Source: Bog-473 sp963834405 | GTDB lineage: Bacteria > Actinomycetota > Acidimicrobiia > Acidimicrobiales > RAAP-2 | Direction: 5' to 3' | Length of the DNA: 64,000 nt | Assembly: GCA_963834405.1 (NCBI GenBank) | Contig: CAWIBX010000005.1 | Location: forward strand, 1,736,001-1,800,000 | Shown: piece after piece, positions 1 to 7,927 of the stretch | Numbering within the stretch: position 1 is the stretch's first letter | How the letters are laid out: every line of letters begins with the position of its first letter | Position numbers and translations under genes: made by a program | Notes under the pieces: model-generated | What the model saw: only the letters and a program-made list of their open reading frames with translations | The model's database searches: none | What the model was told of the DNA's origin: nothing

Positions 1-745
1 ATCCCTTGTCGAAGACCCCGCGGTAGGGCTCCACCCACTCGGGCCGCACGTGGTGGGGCGCGTGCATGGCCCCGAACGCGAGATAGAGGAAGTACGGCTT
101 GCCCGGCGCCGCCTGCTGCTGGTCCTGCACCATGCGGATCGCCTGCTCGGCCAGGTCCTCGCTCAGGTGGTAGCCGTCCTCGGGGCGCCGCGGCGGCTCC
201 ACGTAGTGGTTGTCGCTGAGGAGGTTCGGCGTCCAGTGGTTGGTGTCGCCTTGCAGGAAGCCGTAGTACCGCTCGAAGCCCAGGCCGAGCGGCCAGGTGT
301 CGAAGGGGCCCGCGGCCGAGCGCTGCCAGCGCGGGGTCAGGTGCCACTTGCCGACCGCCAGCGTCGAATAGCCGGCGTCCCGCAGGAGGCGGGGGAGGGT
401 GGCGGCGCTCTTGGGCAGCCGTCCGTGGTAGCCGGGAAAGCCGAGCGGGATGTCGGTGAGGAACCCCAGCCCGACGGCGTGGTGGTTGCGTCCGGTCAAC
501 AGACAGGCGCGCGTCGGTGAGCACAGGGCGGTCACGTGGAAGCGGTTGAACGGCGCGCCGTCCGCCGCCAGGCGGTTCATGTGCGGTGTCGCGATGTCGG
601 AGCCGAACGAGCCCAGGTGCGCGAAGCCGGTGTCGTCGAGGACGACGACGACGACGTTCGGCGCGCCGGCCGGCGGCTTGGGGTCGTGGGGGAAACTCGG
701 TGTCGACTCCGCCGCCGTGAAGCCGATCTCCTGGTGTTCGGTCAT
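1..745 (-). CDS. Arylsulfatase-type sulfatase, N-terminal part, cut by left edge
   Basis: Reads leftwards from an ATG at 743-745; 248 codons are in the window and no stop is reached. Sulfatases hydrolyse sulfate esters with a formylglycine made from Cys or Ser in a C/S-x-P-x-R motif. Here the motif is C-S-P-T-R (Cys about residue 75), followed by A-C-L-L-T-G-R as in the family. An N-terminal VVVVVLDDTG stretch (about residues 31-40) supplies the metal-binding Asp pair, and a later GKWHL is also typical. No signal peptide is visible, so the enzyme may be cytoplasmic. The missing C-terminal part prevents substrate assignment. The family call is firm; arylsulfatase versus another alkyl or aryl sulfatase is not decided. 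Confidence 0.88.
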   Translation of the reverse strand, partial: MTEHQEIGFTAAESTPSFPHDPKPPAGAPNVVVVVLDDTGFAHLGSFGSDIATPHMNRLAADGAPFNRFHVTALCSPTRACLLTGRNHHAVGLGFLTDIPLGFPGYHGRLPKSAATLPRLLRDAGYSTLAVGKWHLTPRWQRSAAGPFDTWPLGLGFERYYGFLQGDTNHWTPNLLSDNHYVEPPRRPEDGYHLSEDLAEQAIRMVQDQQQAAPGKPYFLYLAFGAMHAPHHVRPEWVEPYRGVFDKG

Positions 746-786
746 GGCAGGTGACGATATCGGGTCGGGGTCGCGTCGCCCGGGCC

Positions 787-1092
787 ATGGCTAACGTGGG
801 GCCGATGCAGGGCCACCTGCCCGGACCGCCGCAGCCGCACTTCCCCACCGGGCTCGCGCCCTACGTCGGCTATCTGGCCACCCGTGAGCCGCGGCCCTTC
901 GATGACCGGCCCCCGGCCGAAGGTTCCGGTGACGAGACTGGCGCCTACCCGGCGCTCGATCAATTCGACGACGTCGGGAGCTGGGAGCGGATACACCCTC
1001 CGCTGTTCAAGGCGACCGCCGTGGTCGTCTCACTCAGCCTGGTGCTGGCCGGCCTCGGCACCGTCGTGCAGCTCCTGCTCGCCGGTCACTGA
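787..1092 (+). CDS. Small membrane-anchored hypothetical protein
   Basis: A 101-aa protein with no recognised family. The first 70 residues are polar and proline-rich; the last 25 (after SWERIHPPLFKATAVV) form one hydrophobic helix that ends the protein, suggesting a tail-anchored membrane protein. Start is ambiguous: ATG at 787 is chosen over an ATG at 805, and neither has a convincing ribosome binding site. It is divergent from the sulfatase and its stop overlaps the end of the convergent beta-propeller gene by 7 nt. Codon choice is G/C-ending like its neighbours, which supports real coding. Function unknown. Confidence 0.55.
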   Translation: MANVGPMQGHLPGPPQPHFPTGLAPYVGYLATREPRPFDDRPPAEGSGDETGAYPALDQFDDVGSWERIHPPLFKATAVVVSLSLVLAGLGTVVQLLLAGH

Positions 1093-2717
1093 GAGGGCCT
1101 GCGTCGGCGGCGCGCCCGCAGCCCGAGTGCAGACGCCGCGGCGAGGAGCGCCAGCGCGCCGAGCACGGCCCCGATGATGACGCCGGTGTCGGATCCGGAC
1201 GAGCCCGCGTCGTGGGCCGGCGTCGCCGCGGCGCGTGTCGACGGGGTCGGGGAGGGTGGCGTGGTGGTCGTCGTGGTCGTCGTGGTTGCGGGTGCCGCTG
1301 CCGCGGGCGCGCGGTACGCCACGACCCGATTCGCCGTGGGCACCAGCAGGTAGCCGGCACCGACTCCGGGCGTGGGGAAGTGGTTCGCCGGGGCGCCCAC
1401 CGCCGCTTGCGCCCGCACGCTTCCCGTGGCCGGGTCGAGCCCGTAGAGGACCCCGTTCTGTCCGATGGTCCAGACCAGGCCCGCCGCCACGATCGGTGGG
1501 CCGCCAGCGTCCCCCGAGCTCCACAGCAGCTTGAGAGCCGCCGGAGAAATGGACACCTGCACGGCGATCACGCCGCTGAAGCACGGGAGATACACGGTCG
1601 TCCCCACGAACGCGACGCCGCCGTCGATGTCCTGGCTGCATGCGGCGGGCAATGAAGCTTGCTGACCGCCGATCCCCCCGAGCGACGCGCCGTTGAGCAG
1701 GTACACGGCGCGCGTCTTGCCGGCGGCGACCACCTGACCGTCGGACAGGAGGGCGACGGCGGTCGACAAGTCGAGGTCGCGTGCGTTGTTCGACGCCCAG
1801 TTCGTCGGCGCGAAATATTGCAGGAGCGACAGTGACGGCGAGAGCTCCAGCACGGAGTCGCTGTCGTCGTAGGCGTGGCTGGCCGAGTAGACCGAACCGT
1901 TGCCGGCGGTGACCCACACGTCGCCCTTCGCGTCGACCACCGGGGCCGCACCGCCCATCCAGATGGCCCCCTGGCTCTCCCCGCTGCCACTGTCGACCGC
2001 GAAGTCGGCTGCCGTCCCGCCCGCCTCGGGCACCGAGACCACCCACCCGTGGTAGCTGGCGCAGTCGCCGTAGTTGCCGCCGAAGCCGAAGACGACGCGC
2101 CCGTTGTCCAGTGTCAGCCCGGTCCGCTGGAGCAGCGCGGACGGCGTGCTGCCCGGGGGGTCGACGTCCTGGGTCAGCTCGGTCTTGCCCGTCGCCTTGT
2201 CCAGCCCGACCAGCTCGTGCGCGGGCGCGCCGTTGACCAGCTCGTCGGCCACGACGAAGAGCTCGGAGCGGGAGGTGTCGATGACCGGGGTCCCGGTGAC
2301 GCCGACGGTGGGGGTGATGTCCCCGCACGGGAGGGCGCTCGAGGGGACGGCGGTGCCGAGGTGGACCGACCAAGCCACGGCACCGTTCGCCGCCGACAGC
2401 GCGTAGACCGTGTCGTTCTCGGTCGCGACGAAGACACGGCCACCGGAGACCAGGGGTTCCCCGTAGAGCTGGCCGTCGAGCGCCGCGGACGACCACGCCG
2501 GGGAGCCGGTGGCCACCGAGGCGACGCCGGTGGCGACGCCGTCCCCGGCCGGGTCGCCGTGGTACACGGTCCACGAGGACGGTGTGGACGTGAGGGCGGC
2601 TGTCGCTTCGGCTGCGCCGCTCACAGCCCCAGCAGGCGTGAAGGTGAACGCCGCGACCACGATGCCGAGAAGGACGCCTGATCGGGTCGTCCCCCGGGTC
2701 GCCGGGGCAGGACGCAA
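1086..2717 (-). CDS. Secreted or membrane-anchored PQQ-type beta-propeller protein
   Basis: 543 aa. Residues 1-45 look like a signal peptide (hydrophobic GVLLGIVVAAFTFTPAGAV). The body has repeating blade patterns such as G-x-V/L-Y-A-L-x-A-x-x-G-x-x-W (for example NDTVYALSAANGAVAWS), typical of PQQ-like or BamB-type propellers. A run of eight or so threonines and a Pro/Thr linker lead to a C-terminal hydrophobic helix followed by RARRRRR, so it is probably anchored in the membrane with the propeller outside. There is no LPxTG motif. It begins 12 nt after the permease stop of the sugar ABC cassette and is probably co-transcribed with it. PQQ binding itself is not shown: the fold is also used for scaffolding and ligand binding. 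Confidence 0.8.
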   Translation of the reverse strand: MRPAPATRGTTRSGVLLGIVVAAFTFTPAGAVSGAAEATAALTSTPSSWTVYHGDPAGDGVATGVASVATGSPAWSSAALDGQLYGEPLVSGGRVFVATENDTVYALSAANGAVAWSVHLGTAVPSSALPCGDITPTVGVTGTPVIDTSRSELFVVADELVNGAPAHELVGLDKATGKTELTQDVDPPGSTPSALLQRTGLTLDNGRVVFGFGGNYGDCASYHGWVVSVPEAGGTAADFAVDSGSGESQGAIWMGGAAPVVDAKGDVWVTAGNGSVYSASHAYDDSDSVLELSPSLSLLQYFAPTNWASNNARDLDLSTAVALLSDGQVVAAGKTRAVYLLNGASLGGIGGQQASLPAACSQDIDGGVAFVGTTVYLPCFSGVIAVQVSISPAALKLLWSSGDAGGPPIVAAGLVWTIGQNGVLYGLDPATGSVRAQAAVGAPANHFPTPGVGAGYLLVPTANRVVAYRAPAAAAPATTTTTTTTTPPSPTPSTRAAATPAHDAGSSGSDTGVIIGAVLGALALLAAASALGLRARRRRRPSQ

Positions 2718-2728
2718 CCGCTGCCTGG

Positions 2729-4087
2729 TCAGGACGTCCCTGAACGGCCGCGGCGTCGCAGCGTCGCGTCGACGGCAACCGCAACGAGAAGGACGAGAGC
2801 CGTGGCGATGTCGGTGCCCGCCGTGCTGATGTTGAGGAGAGCGAGACCGTTAATCAGGGTGGCGATCACCAGGCCCCCCAGCAGTGGGTGGATGGCTTTG
2901 CCATAACCACCGAACAGGCTGGCGCCTCCGATCACCGCAGCGGCGACGGCGTACAGGACCTCCGTGCCGCCGTCGAAGCCGACGGAGAATGAGCCAAGCC
3001 GTGATGCATAGACCAGGACGGCCAACCCAGCGGTGAGGCTGCAGAGCATGAACCCGATGGTTCGGACCATGGTGACGTTGATGCCGGCCCGCCGGGCGGC
3101 TTCGGGGCTGGCACCGATTGCATAGAAGTAGCGACCGAGTTTCGTACGTGCCAGCAGGAACGACTGCCCCGCCAGGATCACGATGACGAATGGTATGGCC
3201 CACGGGACGCCGTGCACCGGTGACGTGGCGATGCCCCGGTTGAGGTTGCAGATATAGACCAAGGCGCCGCCGGCGATTGCCACTGCGGCAATGGTGAGGA
3301 CCGTGATGCTAAGGGGTGGCGCGCTGAGCCCTTTGGACCGGCGCCGCGCCGTGCGGAACACCGAGGTCACCCCGAACAGAGCGACGACGACGACGAGCAC
3401 GACCCAGCCGGCGACCGGGGTCATGTTGCCACTGACGAGGTCGTCGACGACGTTGTTCGAGATCGTGATTACGCCGCCGACCGCGCCCTTGTCGACGTCG
3501 AAGACATAGATGAGAACGCCCTGCCAGCCCAGCAGGCCAGCCAGCGTCACCACGAAGGACGGGATTCTGAGCCGGGTGATGATCGTCCCCTGGAAAAAGC
3601 CGATGACCGCGCAAGCGGCCAGCCCCACGATGATCGCGGCCCACCAGGGCCAGTTTTGGGGGGCCCCCATGAGCGCCAGCGCGATGGCCGTTCCGACCGC
3701 GCCGACGAATGCGACGGAGAGGTCGATCTCGCTGAGGATCAGGGCATAGAGCTCGGCCATGCCGAGCAGGATTATGAACGCGGCCTGGATGAACAGGTTG
3801 ACGATGTTGGTGGCGGTGAGGAAGGCGCTGGACTGGATGTCGAAGAAGATGAAGATCACGATCAGCCCGGCGATGATCGGGAGTGCACCGCTCTCGCCCC
3901 CGCGGATGCGCCGCCACCACGCACGGAGGTAATCGCCCAGAGAGTCCGCGAGAACGTCCGGGGCCAGGACGACGAGGGATTCCGGATCGAGTGCGCTGTC
4001 GGCGGCGCCGACGGCAGCGCTGACGTTGGCCGAGGGGTCGTCCGGGTTCTCCCCCGATGCCACGGGGTCGTCGATCGTGTCGGTCAT
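2729..4087 (-). CDS. Sugar ABC transporter permease (XylH/RbsC type)
   Basis: 452 aa with about ten hydrophobic segments, belonging to the BPD_transp_2 permease group that imports pentoses and related sugars. Recognisable features are LYALILSEIDLSVAFVGAVG in the early helices (equivalent to the E-I-DLS-VG motif of RbsC/XylH) and the late GGASLFGGYGKAIHPLLGGL segment. An unusually long acidic cytoplasmic N-terminus of about 65 residues precedes the first helix. It starts 7 nt after the ATPase stop and ends 12 nt before the beta-propeller gene, within one leftward operon. Sugar specificity cannot be read from the sequence; the XylF-like binding protein suggests D-xylose or a similar sugar. Confidence 0.9.
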   Translation of the reverse strand: MTDTIDDPVASGENPDDPSANVSAAVGAADSALDPESLVVLAPDVLADSLGDYLRAWWRRIRGGESGALPIIAGLIVIFIFFDIQSSAFLTATNIVNLFIQAAFIILLGMAELYALILSEIDLSVAFVGAVGTAIALALMGAPQNWPWWAAIIVGLAACAVIGFFQGTIITRLRIPSFVVTLAGLLGWQGVLIYVFDVDKGAVGGVITISNNVVDDLVSGNMTPVAGWVVLVVVVALFGVTSVFRTARRRSKGLSAPPLSITVLTIAAVAIAGGALVYICNLNRGIATSPVHGVPWAIPFVIVILAGQSFLLARTKLGRYFYAIGASPEAARRAGINVTMVRTIGFMLCSLTAGLAVLVYASRLGSFSVGFDGGTEVLYAVAAAVIGGASLFGGYGKAIHPLLGGLVIATLINGLALLNISTAGTDIATALVLLVAVAVDATLRRRGRSGTS

Positions 4088-4094
4088 CGGCCCA

Positions 4095-4850
4095 TCACCC
4101 CGCCGCCCGTGTGGACTCGCCTGTGGTCATGTAGTCGACGACGACTTGGCGGTCGAAACCCTCGGCGGGACCCTCTGTGACCAGTCGGCCGAGATACAGG
4201 ATCGCGATCACGTCGGCCACTTCGAAGACATCGTTGAGGTTGTGCGAAATGAGCAACACGGCCGTGCCCTGACTGGAGAGCCGCTTGATGAGGTCGAGAA
4301 CCTGGCGCGTCTGGGCCACGCCGAGGGCGGCCGTCGGCTCGTCCATGATCAAGAGCTTGGCCTTCCGCATGACGGCCTTGGCGACGGCGACCGACTGGCG
4401 CTGGCCACCGGAGAGCGAGGCGACGGGCTGGCGGATGGAGCGGACGGTCGTCACGTGGAGGTCCACCAGGGTCTGGCGCGCCTCCTGCTCCATCGACACC
4501 TCGTCCAGCAGGCCGTAGCGCAACGTCTCGTGCCCGAGGAACATGTTCTGCACGATGTCGAGGTTGTCGCAGAGGGCCAGGTCTTGGTAGATCGTCGTGA
4601 TCCCGAGGGCCTCGGAGTCGTTGGGGGAATGGACGTGGACGGCCCTGCCCTCCCAGAGGATCTCGCCCTCCGTGGGCTGCCAGAGACCTGCGATGGTCTT
4701 GATTGCCGTCGACTTGCCGGCACCGTTGTCGCCTACGAGGGCCGTGACCTTCCCGGCCTCGACGGTCAGGTTCACGTTGCTGAGGGCCTGCACGGCACCG
4801 AACATCTTGCTCACGCCCTGCAATTCCAGCAGCGACACACCTTCGGTCAT
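4095..4850 (-). CDS. Sugar ABC transporter ATP-binding protein, single ABC domain
   Basis: 251 aa. Walker A GDNGAGKST lies at residues 40-48, the signature is LSGGQRQSVAVAKAV, and Walker B is LLIMDEPTAAL. RbsA/XylG proteins of Proteobacteria carry two ABC domains (about 500 aa); this one has a single domain, as is common in actinobacterial sugar importers, so it presumably homodimerises. ATG at 4850 is chosen because an AGGGG sequence lies just upstream and the frame before it looks non-coding. It powers the permease encoded 7 nt downstream. A GC-rich hairpin separates it from the upstream binding-protein gene. Confidence 0.92.
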   Translation of the reverse strand: MTEGVSLLELQGVSKMFGAVQALSNVNLTVEAGKVTALVGDNGAGKSTAIKTIAGLWQPTEGEILWEGRAVHVHSPNDSEALGITTIYQDLALCDNLDIVQNMFLGHETLRYGLLDEVSMEQEARQTLVDLHVTTVRSIRQPVASLSGGQRQSVAVAKAVMRKAKLLIMDEPTAALGVAQTRQVLDLIKRLSSQGTAVLLISHNLNDVFEVADVIAILYLGRLVTEGPAEGFDRQVVVDYMTTGESTRAAG

Positions 4851-4906
4851 GTTGGAACCCCCTGTGGCCACGACCGCTGAAACTGATGTGAAGAACTCCC
4901 CGTAAC

Positions 4907-4938
4907 CGACCCCCGCCCGTGGGGGGGACGGGGGGTCG
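4907..4938 (-). terminator. Intercistronic hairpin between binding protein and ATPase genes
   Basis: An 8-bp perfect stem (CGACCCCC with GGGGGTCG) encloses a 16-nt loop. It sits in the 157-bp gap inside the sugar operon. Such hairpins downstream of binding-protein genes commonly protect the upstream message or attenuate read-through, giving more binding protein than ATPase. That role is inferred; a weak promoter for the ATPase in the same gap is not excluded. Confidence 0.5.
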
Positions 4939-5007
4939 TCCTGGACTACCTCTGGATTGACACTACCTAGCCGAGAAAACTCCGACCGGGAATGCCCGTT
5001 GTTGGCT

Positions 5008-6207
5008 TTACGGCTTGATGCCCGCCGCGGTGCACTTGCTGGCATACGAGCCGGTGCAGAGCTGCGAAGCCGGCACGAAGTTGTCCTTGATGATCGTGGC
5101 GTTCATGTTCTTGGTGGTCACCCACTCAGGCTTCTCGAGGACGGAGGGAACGCTGACGCTCGCCGTCGTGTCCTCCGTCTTGCCGTTGACGAGAGAGGCG
5201 GGCGGCGTCTTCCCCGCCCTCAGGTACAGGGCCAACGCCACTGCCGCCTGTGCCTCCAGGTAGATCGGCTTGTAGACCGTGCCGCACTGGTAGCCCGACA
5301 GCACGTTCTGCAGGCCCGTCAGCGTTGCGTCCTGCCCCGTAGTCGGGAAGGTCTTGGGCTTGACGTGGAGCGACTGCAAGTACGTGATGATCGGGGCGCC
5401 GGTCTCGTCATTGGGGATCAGCACCGCGTTGGTGTTCGGATGGGCCGTGTACACAGCCTGGAACTCGGTTTCGGCGGTGGGCGGGTCCCATGTGCCGGCC
5501 GTATGGGCGACAACCGTCCACTTGTGACTCGTGAAGTAGGGATTGATGACGGAGTCATAGCCCTGTGCGAACAGCGTCGCGTTGTTGTCCGTCACCGCGC
5601 CGTGCATGACGACGACTTGCGGCTTGCTGACGTGCCAGGCCGAGACGCAGCTCACGAGGCCCTGCCCCATGACCTTGCCGACCGTGACGTTGTTGAAGCT
5701 GACGTAGTAGGCGCGGCTCCCGCCGAGGGTGAGGCGGTCGTAGTCGATGACCTTGACACCCCGAGACTTGGCGTAGCTCTCGATCTGCGCCCCCACGCCG
5801 GAGTCGATCGGGTCGACCAGCAGCACCGTGGCCCCGTTCGAGATGTCGGTCTGGGCGTCGGTCAGCTGGGTGGCGTCACTCCCGAGGGCGTTCTGCACCA
5901 CGTACTCGGACGAGCTGAGACCGGCCGTGGAGAGGGCCTTGGTGATGTCGGGCTGGTCGAACTCGACATAGCGCGTCGAGCTCACGGTGTCGGGCAAGAT
6001 CGCAGCCACCTTGCCGTGCCCCGCCGCGGCTAGCGACTTGAACTGCTTCATGACGGTGAAGCTGTTGTTGAACGAACTCACCGATATGCCCGACGGTGTG
6101 GTCGTCGCACGCACCGAGGCCGAGGCCTCGCCGCACACAGCCCCGACCAGCATCGCCGACAGTGCGAGGGAAAGCCCCCCGAGGATGCCTGCTCTACTGA
6201 AGCGCAT
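5008..6207 (-). CDS. Sugar ABC transporter substrate-binding protein (XylF-like)
   Basis: 399 aa, periplasmic-binding-protein type 1 fold. Residues 1-31 are a signal peptide (basic MRFSR, then hydrophobic, ending GEASAS). A cysteine is present in LVGAVCG, but Val before Cys does not fit a good lipobox, so a cleaved secreted form seems likelier than a lipoprotein. Features shared with xylose-binding proteins include VKVIDYDRLTLGG and the TGQDATLTGLQNVLSG segment. AAAGGAG six nt before the ATG supports the start. It delivers the sugar to the permease and ATPase encoded downstream; the ROK kinase gene just upstream fits phosphorylation of the incoming sugar. Confidence 0.9.
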   Translation of the reverse strand: MRFSRAGILGGLSLALSAMLVGAVCGEASASVRATTTPSGISVSSFNNSFTVMKQFKSLAAAGHGKVAAILPDTVSSTRYVEFDQPDITKALSTAGLSSSEYVVQNALGSDATQLTDAQTDISNGATVLLVDPIDSGVGAQIESYAKSRGVKVIDYDRLTLGGSRAYYVSFNNVTVGKVMGQGLVSCVSAWHVSKPQVVVMHGAVTDNNATLFAQGYDSVINPYFTSHKWTVVAHTAGTWDPPTAETEFQAVYTAHPNTNAVLIPNDETGAPIITYLQSLHVKPKTFPTTGQDATLTGLQNVLSGYQCGTVYKPIYLEAQAAVALALYLRAGKTPPASLVNGKTEDTTASVSVPSVLEKPEWVTTKNMNATIIKDNFVPASQLCTGSYASKCTAAGIKP

Positions 6208-6250
6208 TCTCTCTCCTTTGCTCCGAGCCCCCCGCCGAACGGGCCTTCAT

Positions 6251-6289
6251 GTTTGCTTTGTCTGCCGGATTGTTTGCTTCGTCTGTCGG
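6251..6289. promoter_or_regulatory. Pair of 18-bp direct repeats upstream of the sugar-binding protein
   Basis: Two copies of GTTTGCTT-T/C-GTCTG-C/T-CGG occur at 6251-6268 and 6272-6289, 16 of 18 bases matching, with a 21-bp period (two helical turns). They lie 44 to 82 bp upstream of the binding-protein start codon, the usual place for an operator or activator site. Nearby at 6325-6341 is a CTGCA-N7-TGCAG inverted repeat. The 245-bp gap between the ROK and binding-protein genes contains no other gene that I can support. Confidence 0.5.
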
Positions 6290-6452
6290 TTGCCACCCCT
6301 CGTTGGCGTCTATCGCCACGGTCACTGCAGCTTTGTTGCAGTTTCAAGAACCTTACATGTCGAAATGGTCCCTTGCTGAATTGCGCCTGAGAGTTTTGGC
6401 GGGAAGTGCCCACCCGAAATTGGGGCGTGGGTGCGGACCGCCGGGAGCGCGT

Positions 6453-7355
6453 TCAGGTCTGAGAGGCGGCGGCCGCCTGCCACGCCGCTGCGCCCGCGAG
6501 CGCTGCGTCGTCTCGCAGCGCAGACGGCACGACGTCCAGATCGTCGGGGTGATGCTCCGGATGGGCCATCACCAACTTCCGGACCGCCCCGAAGAACTCG
6601 GGTTGGCAGCCCAGTCCGCCTCCGACGACGACCACGTTCGGATAGAAGGACAGGACGAGGTTCGAAACCCCCGCCGCACAGGCGGCGATGGCGTCCTCCC
6701 AAATGGCCGCCGCAGCTCTGTTGCCCGCCTTGGCCGCGTCGTGGACGGCCCGCGCGTCGAGGTCCCCCAACCCCGTCTCGCGCGCCAGACGGGCCAACCC
6801 GCTGCCCGAGCCCAGCTCCTCGAGCGTGCTCGGCGAACCCTCCCGCCACGCGCGCCAGTCGATGACGGTGTGGCCTACCTCGGCCAGGGACCGGGTGCCA
6901 CGGACCAGGCGGCCCGCGTGGACCACCCCTGCGCCGATCCCAGTCGAGATCGTGATGTAGGCGACGTCCGTGAAGCCCGCTCCCGCACCGAATACTGCCT
7001 CGCCGACGCCGGCCAGGTCGGCGTCGTTCGCCACGTAGACCGGCAGGCCCAGGCGGCGCGAGAGCTCGTCGCTCGACAGGAGCTTGGTCCAGCTCTCCGG
7101 GAGGTGCGGTGCCCACAGGAGCCGCCCCGACGCGTGGTCCACGACGCCCGGCAATCCGACGACGGCGTGCGCCACCTCCCCCGGGCGTTCTGACCCGACC
7201 GACCGGATGAGCTCGATCAGGCCCCCGGGTGCATCGGCGTGACTGGGGGTGACGGCCGAGCGCCGAGAGAGGATGCGGCCCGTGGCGTCCACGAGGGCGG
7301 CCCGCATCTGCGTCCCTCCGGTATCCGCGGCCAGGAAGACCGCCTTCTCGGTCAT
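6453..7355 (-). CDS. ROK-family sugar kinase
   Basis: 300 aa. The N-terminal phosphate-binding motif is AADTGGTQMRAALVD and the second ATPase motif is ISTGIGAGVVHAG, both standard for ROK kinases, which phosphorylate glucose, fructose, N-acetyl sugars and similar. The family's E-x-GH motif is present (EVGHTVIDW), but the zinc-binding C-x-C-G-x-x-G-C motif that normally follows is replaced by WREGSPSTLEELGSGSG with no cysteine. There is no N-terminal helix-turn-helix, so it is a kinase rather than a ROK repressor. Start chosen at MTEKAVFL because upstream sequence is not ROK-like. It heads the leftward sugar uptake cassette. Confidence 0.88.
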   Translation of the reverse strand: MTEKAVFLAADTGGTQMRAALVDATGRILSRRSAVTPSHADAPGGLIELIRSVGSERPGEVAHAVVGLPGVVDHASGRLLWAPHLPESWTKLLSSDELSRRLGLPVYVANDADLAGVGEAVFGAGAGFTDVAYITISTGIGAGVVHAGRLVRGTRSLAEVGHTVIDWRAWREGSPSTLEELGSGSGLARLARETGLGDLDARAVHDAAKAGNRAAAAIWEDAIAACAAGVSNLVLSFYPNVVVVGGGLGCQPEFFGAVRKLVMAHPEHHPDDLDVVPSALRDDAALAGAAAWQAAAASQT

Positions 7356-7544
7356 GTACGCCGCCTCACGGATGGAAGTCTGGCGCGCCGGCTCCCGTCG
7401 CGCGCCAGGCGACCACATAGGACTCGTGTGCAACCAGGAAATGGAGCAGTGCATACTCGACGAGCAATCCGGTCTCCGAACCGGGAGCGTCTTGCACCAC
7501 GCCGATGGCGATGACCGGCACCTAGGCCATGGCTGAGCCTGCGT

Positions 7545-7844
7545 CTAACCGGTGTCCTCGTTGGTGGCGGCCGCCCCCTCGGGTCCGTACCCGGCGTTGC
7601 GCAGCAACCGGCGCAGCGTGGCGACCAGGTCGGCGTCAATGTCCTTGTGGCGGGGCGGATCGAAGACCTCCGTCTCGGACCCGATCGTGACCAGGTAGGT
7701 CCCTTTGTGCCTCTCCTGCACGTTCCCCACCGCCTCCAGGAGGGAGAGCACCGAGTGCCACTCAATGTTGTGGCTCAGGGGATGGCGGAAGATGTGGGCC
7801 AGGGTGTCCCGCTGATGGCTGTTGAGGTGCTTCTCTGACCCCAC
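7545..7844 (-). CDS. Conserved small actinobacterial protein of unknown function
   Basis: 99 aa from a GTG preceded by GGAG at five-nt spacing; an upstream ATG at 7892 has no such site. The sequence LNSHQRDTLAHIFRHPLSHN, then a conserved EWHSVLSLLEAVG and an ETEVFDPPRHKD segment, resembles small HicA-like hypothetical proteins that I recall from actinobacteria. The compact alpha/beta pattern might bind RNA or be a toxin-like fold, but no catalytic residue is clear and no antitoxin-like partner gene lies next to it. It ends 189 bp from the ROK start and follows the acyltransferase, both in the same direction. Confidence 0.8.
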   Translation of the reverse strand: MGSEKHLNSHQRDTLAHIFRHPLSHNIEWHSVLSLLEAVGNVQERHKGTYLVTIGSETEVFDPPRHKDIDADLVATLRRLLRNAGYGPEGAAATNEDTG

Positions 7845-7927
7845 GGTGGCTCCTCCAAGTCCGGCGCTGCGGCGAAAACCAGGGTGCGACATCCTCGCGC
7901 AGGCGCCGCCGGCGGGGCAGCCGCCGG

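Noticed and set aside
1086..2717. Sortase (LPxTG) anchor in the propeller protein
   Set aside because: The C-terminus has a helix and Arg tail, but no LPxTG-like motif.
1030..2784. 584-codon frame overlapping the PQQ propeller gene in another frame
   Set aside because: Arg-rich, no domain pattern; the overlapping frame has the signal peptide and blade repeats.
5008..6207. Lipoprotein signal (lipobox) in the sugar-binding protein
   Set aside because: The only early Cys is in LVGAVCG, with Val at -1; a clean lipobox wants Gly, Ala or Ser there. A signal peptidase I site at ASA-S fits better.
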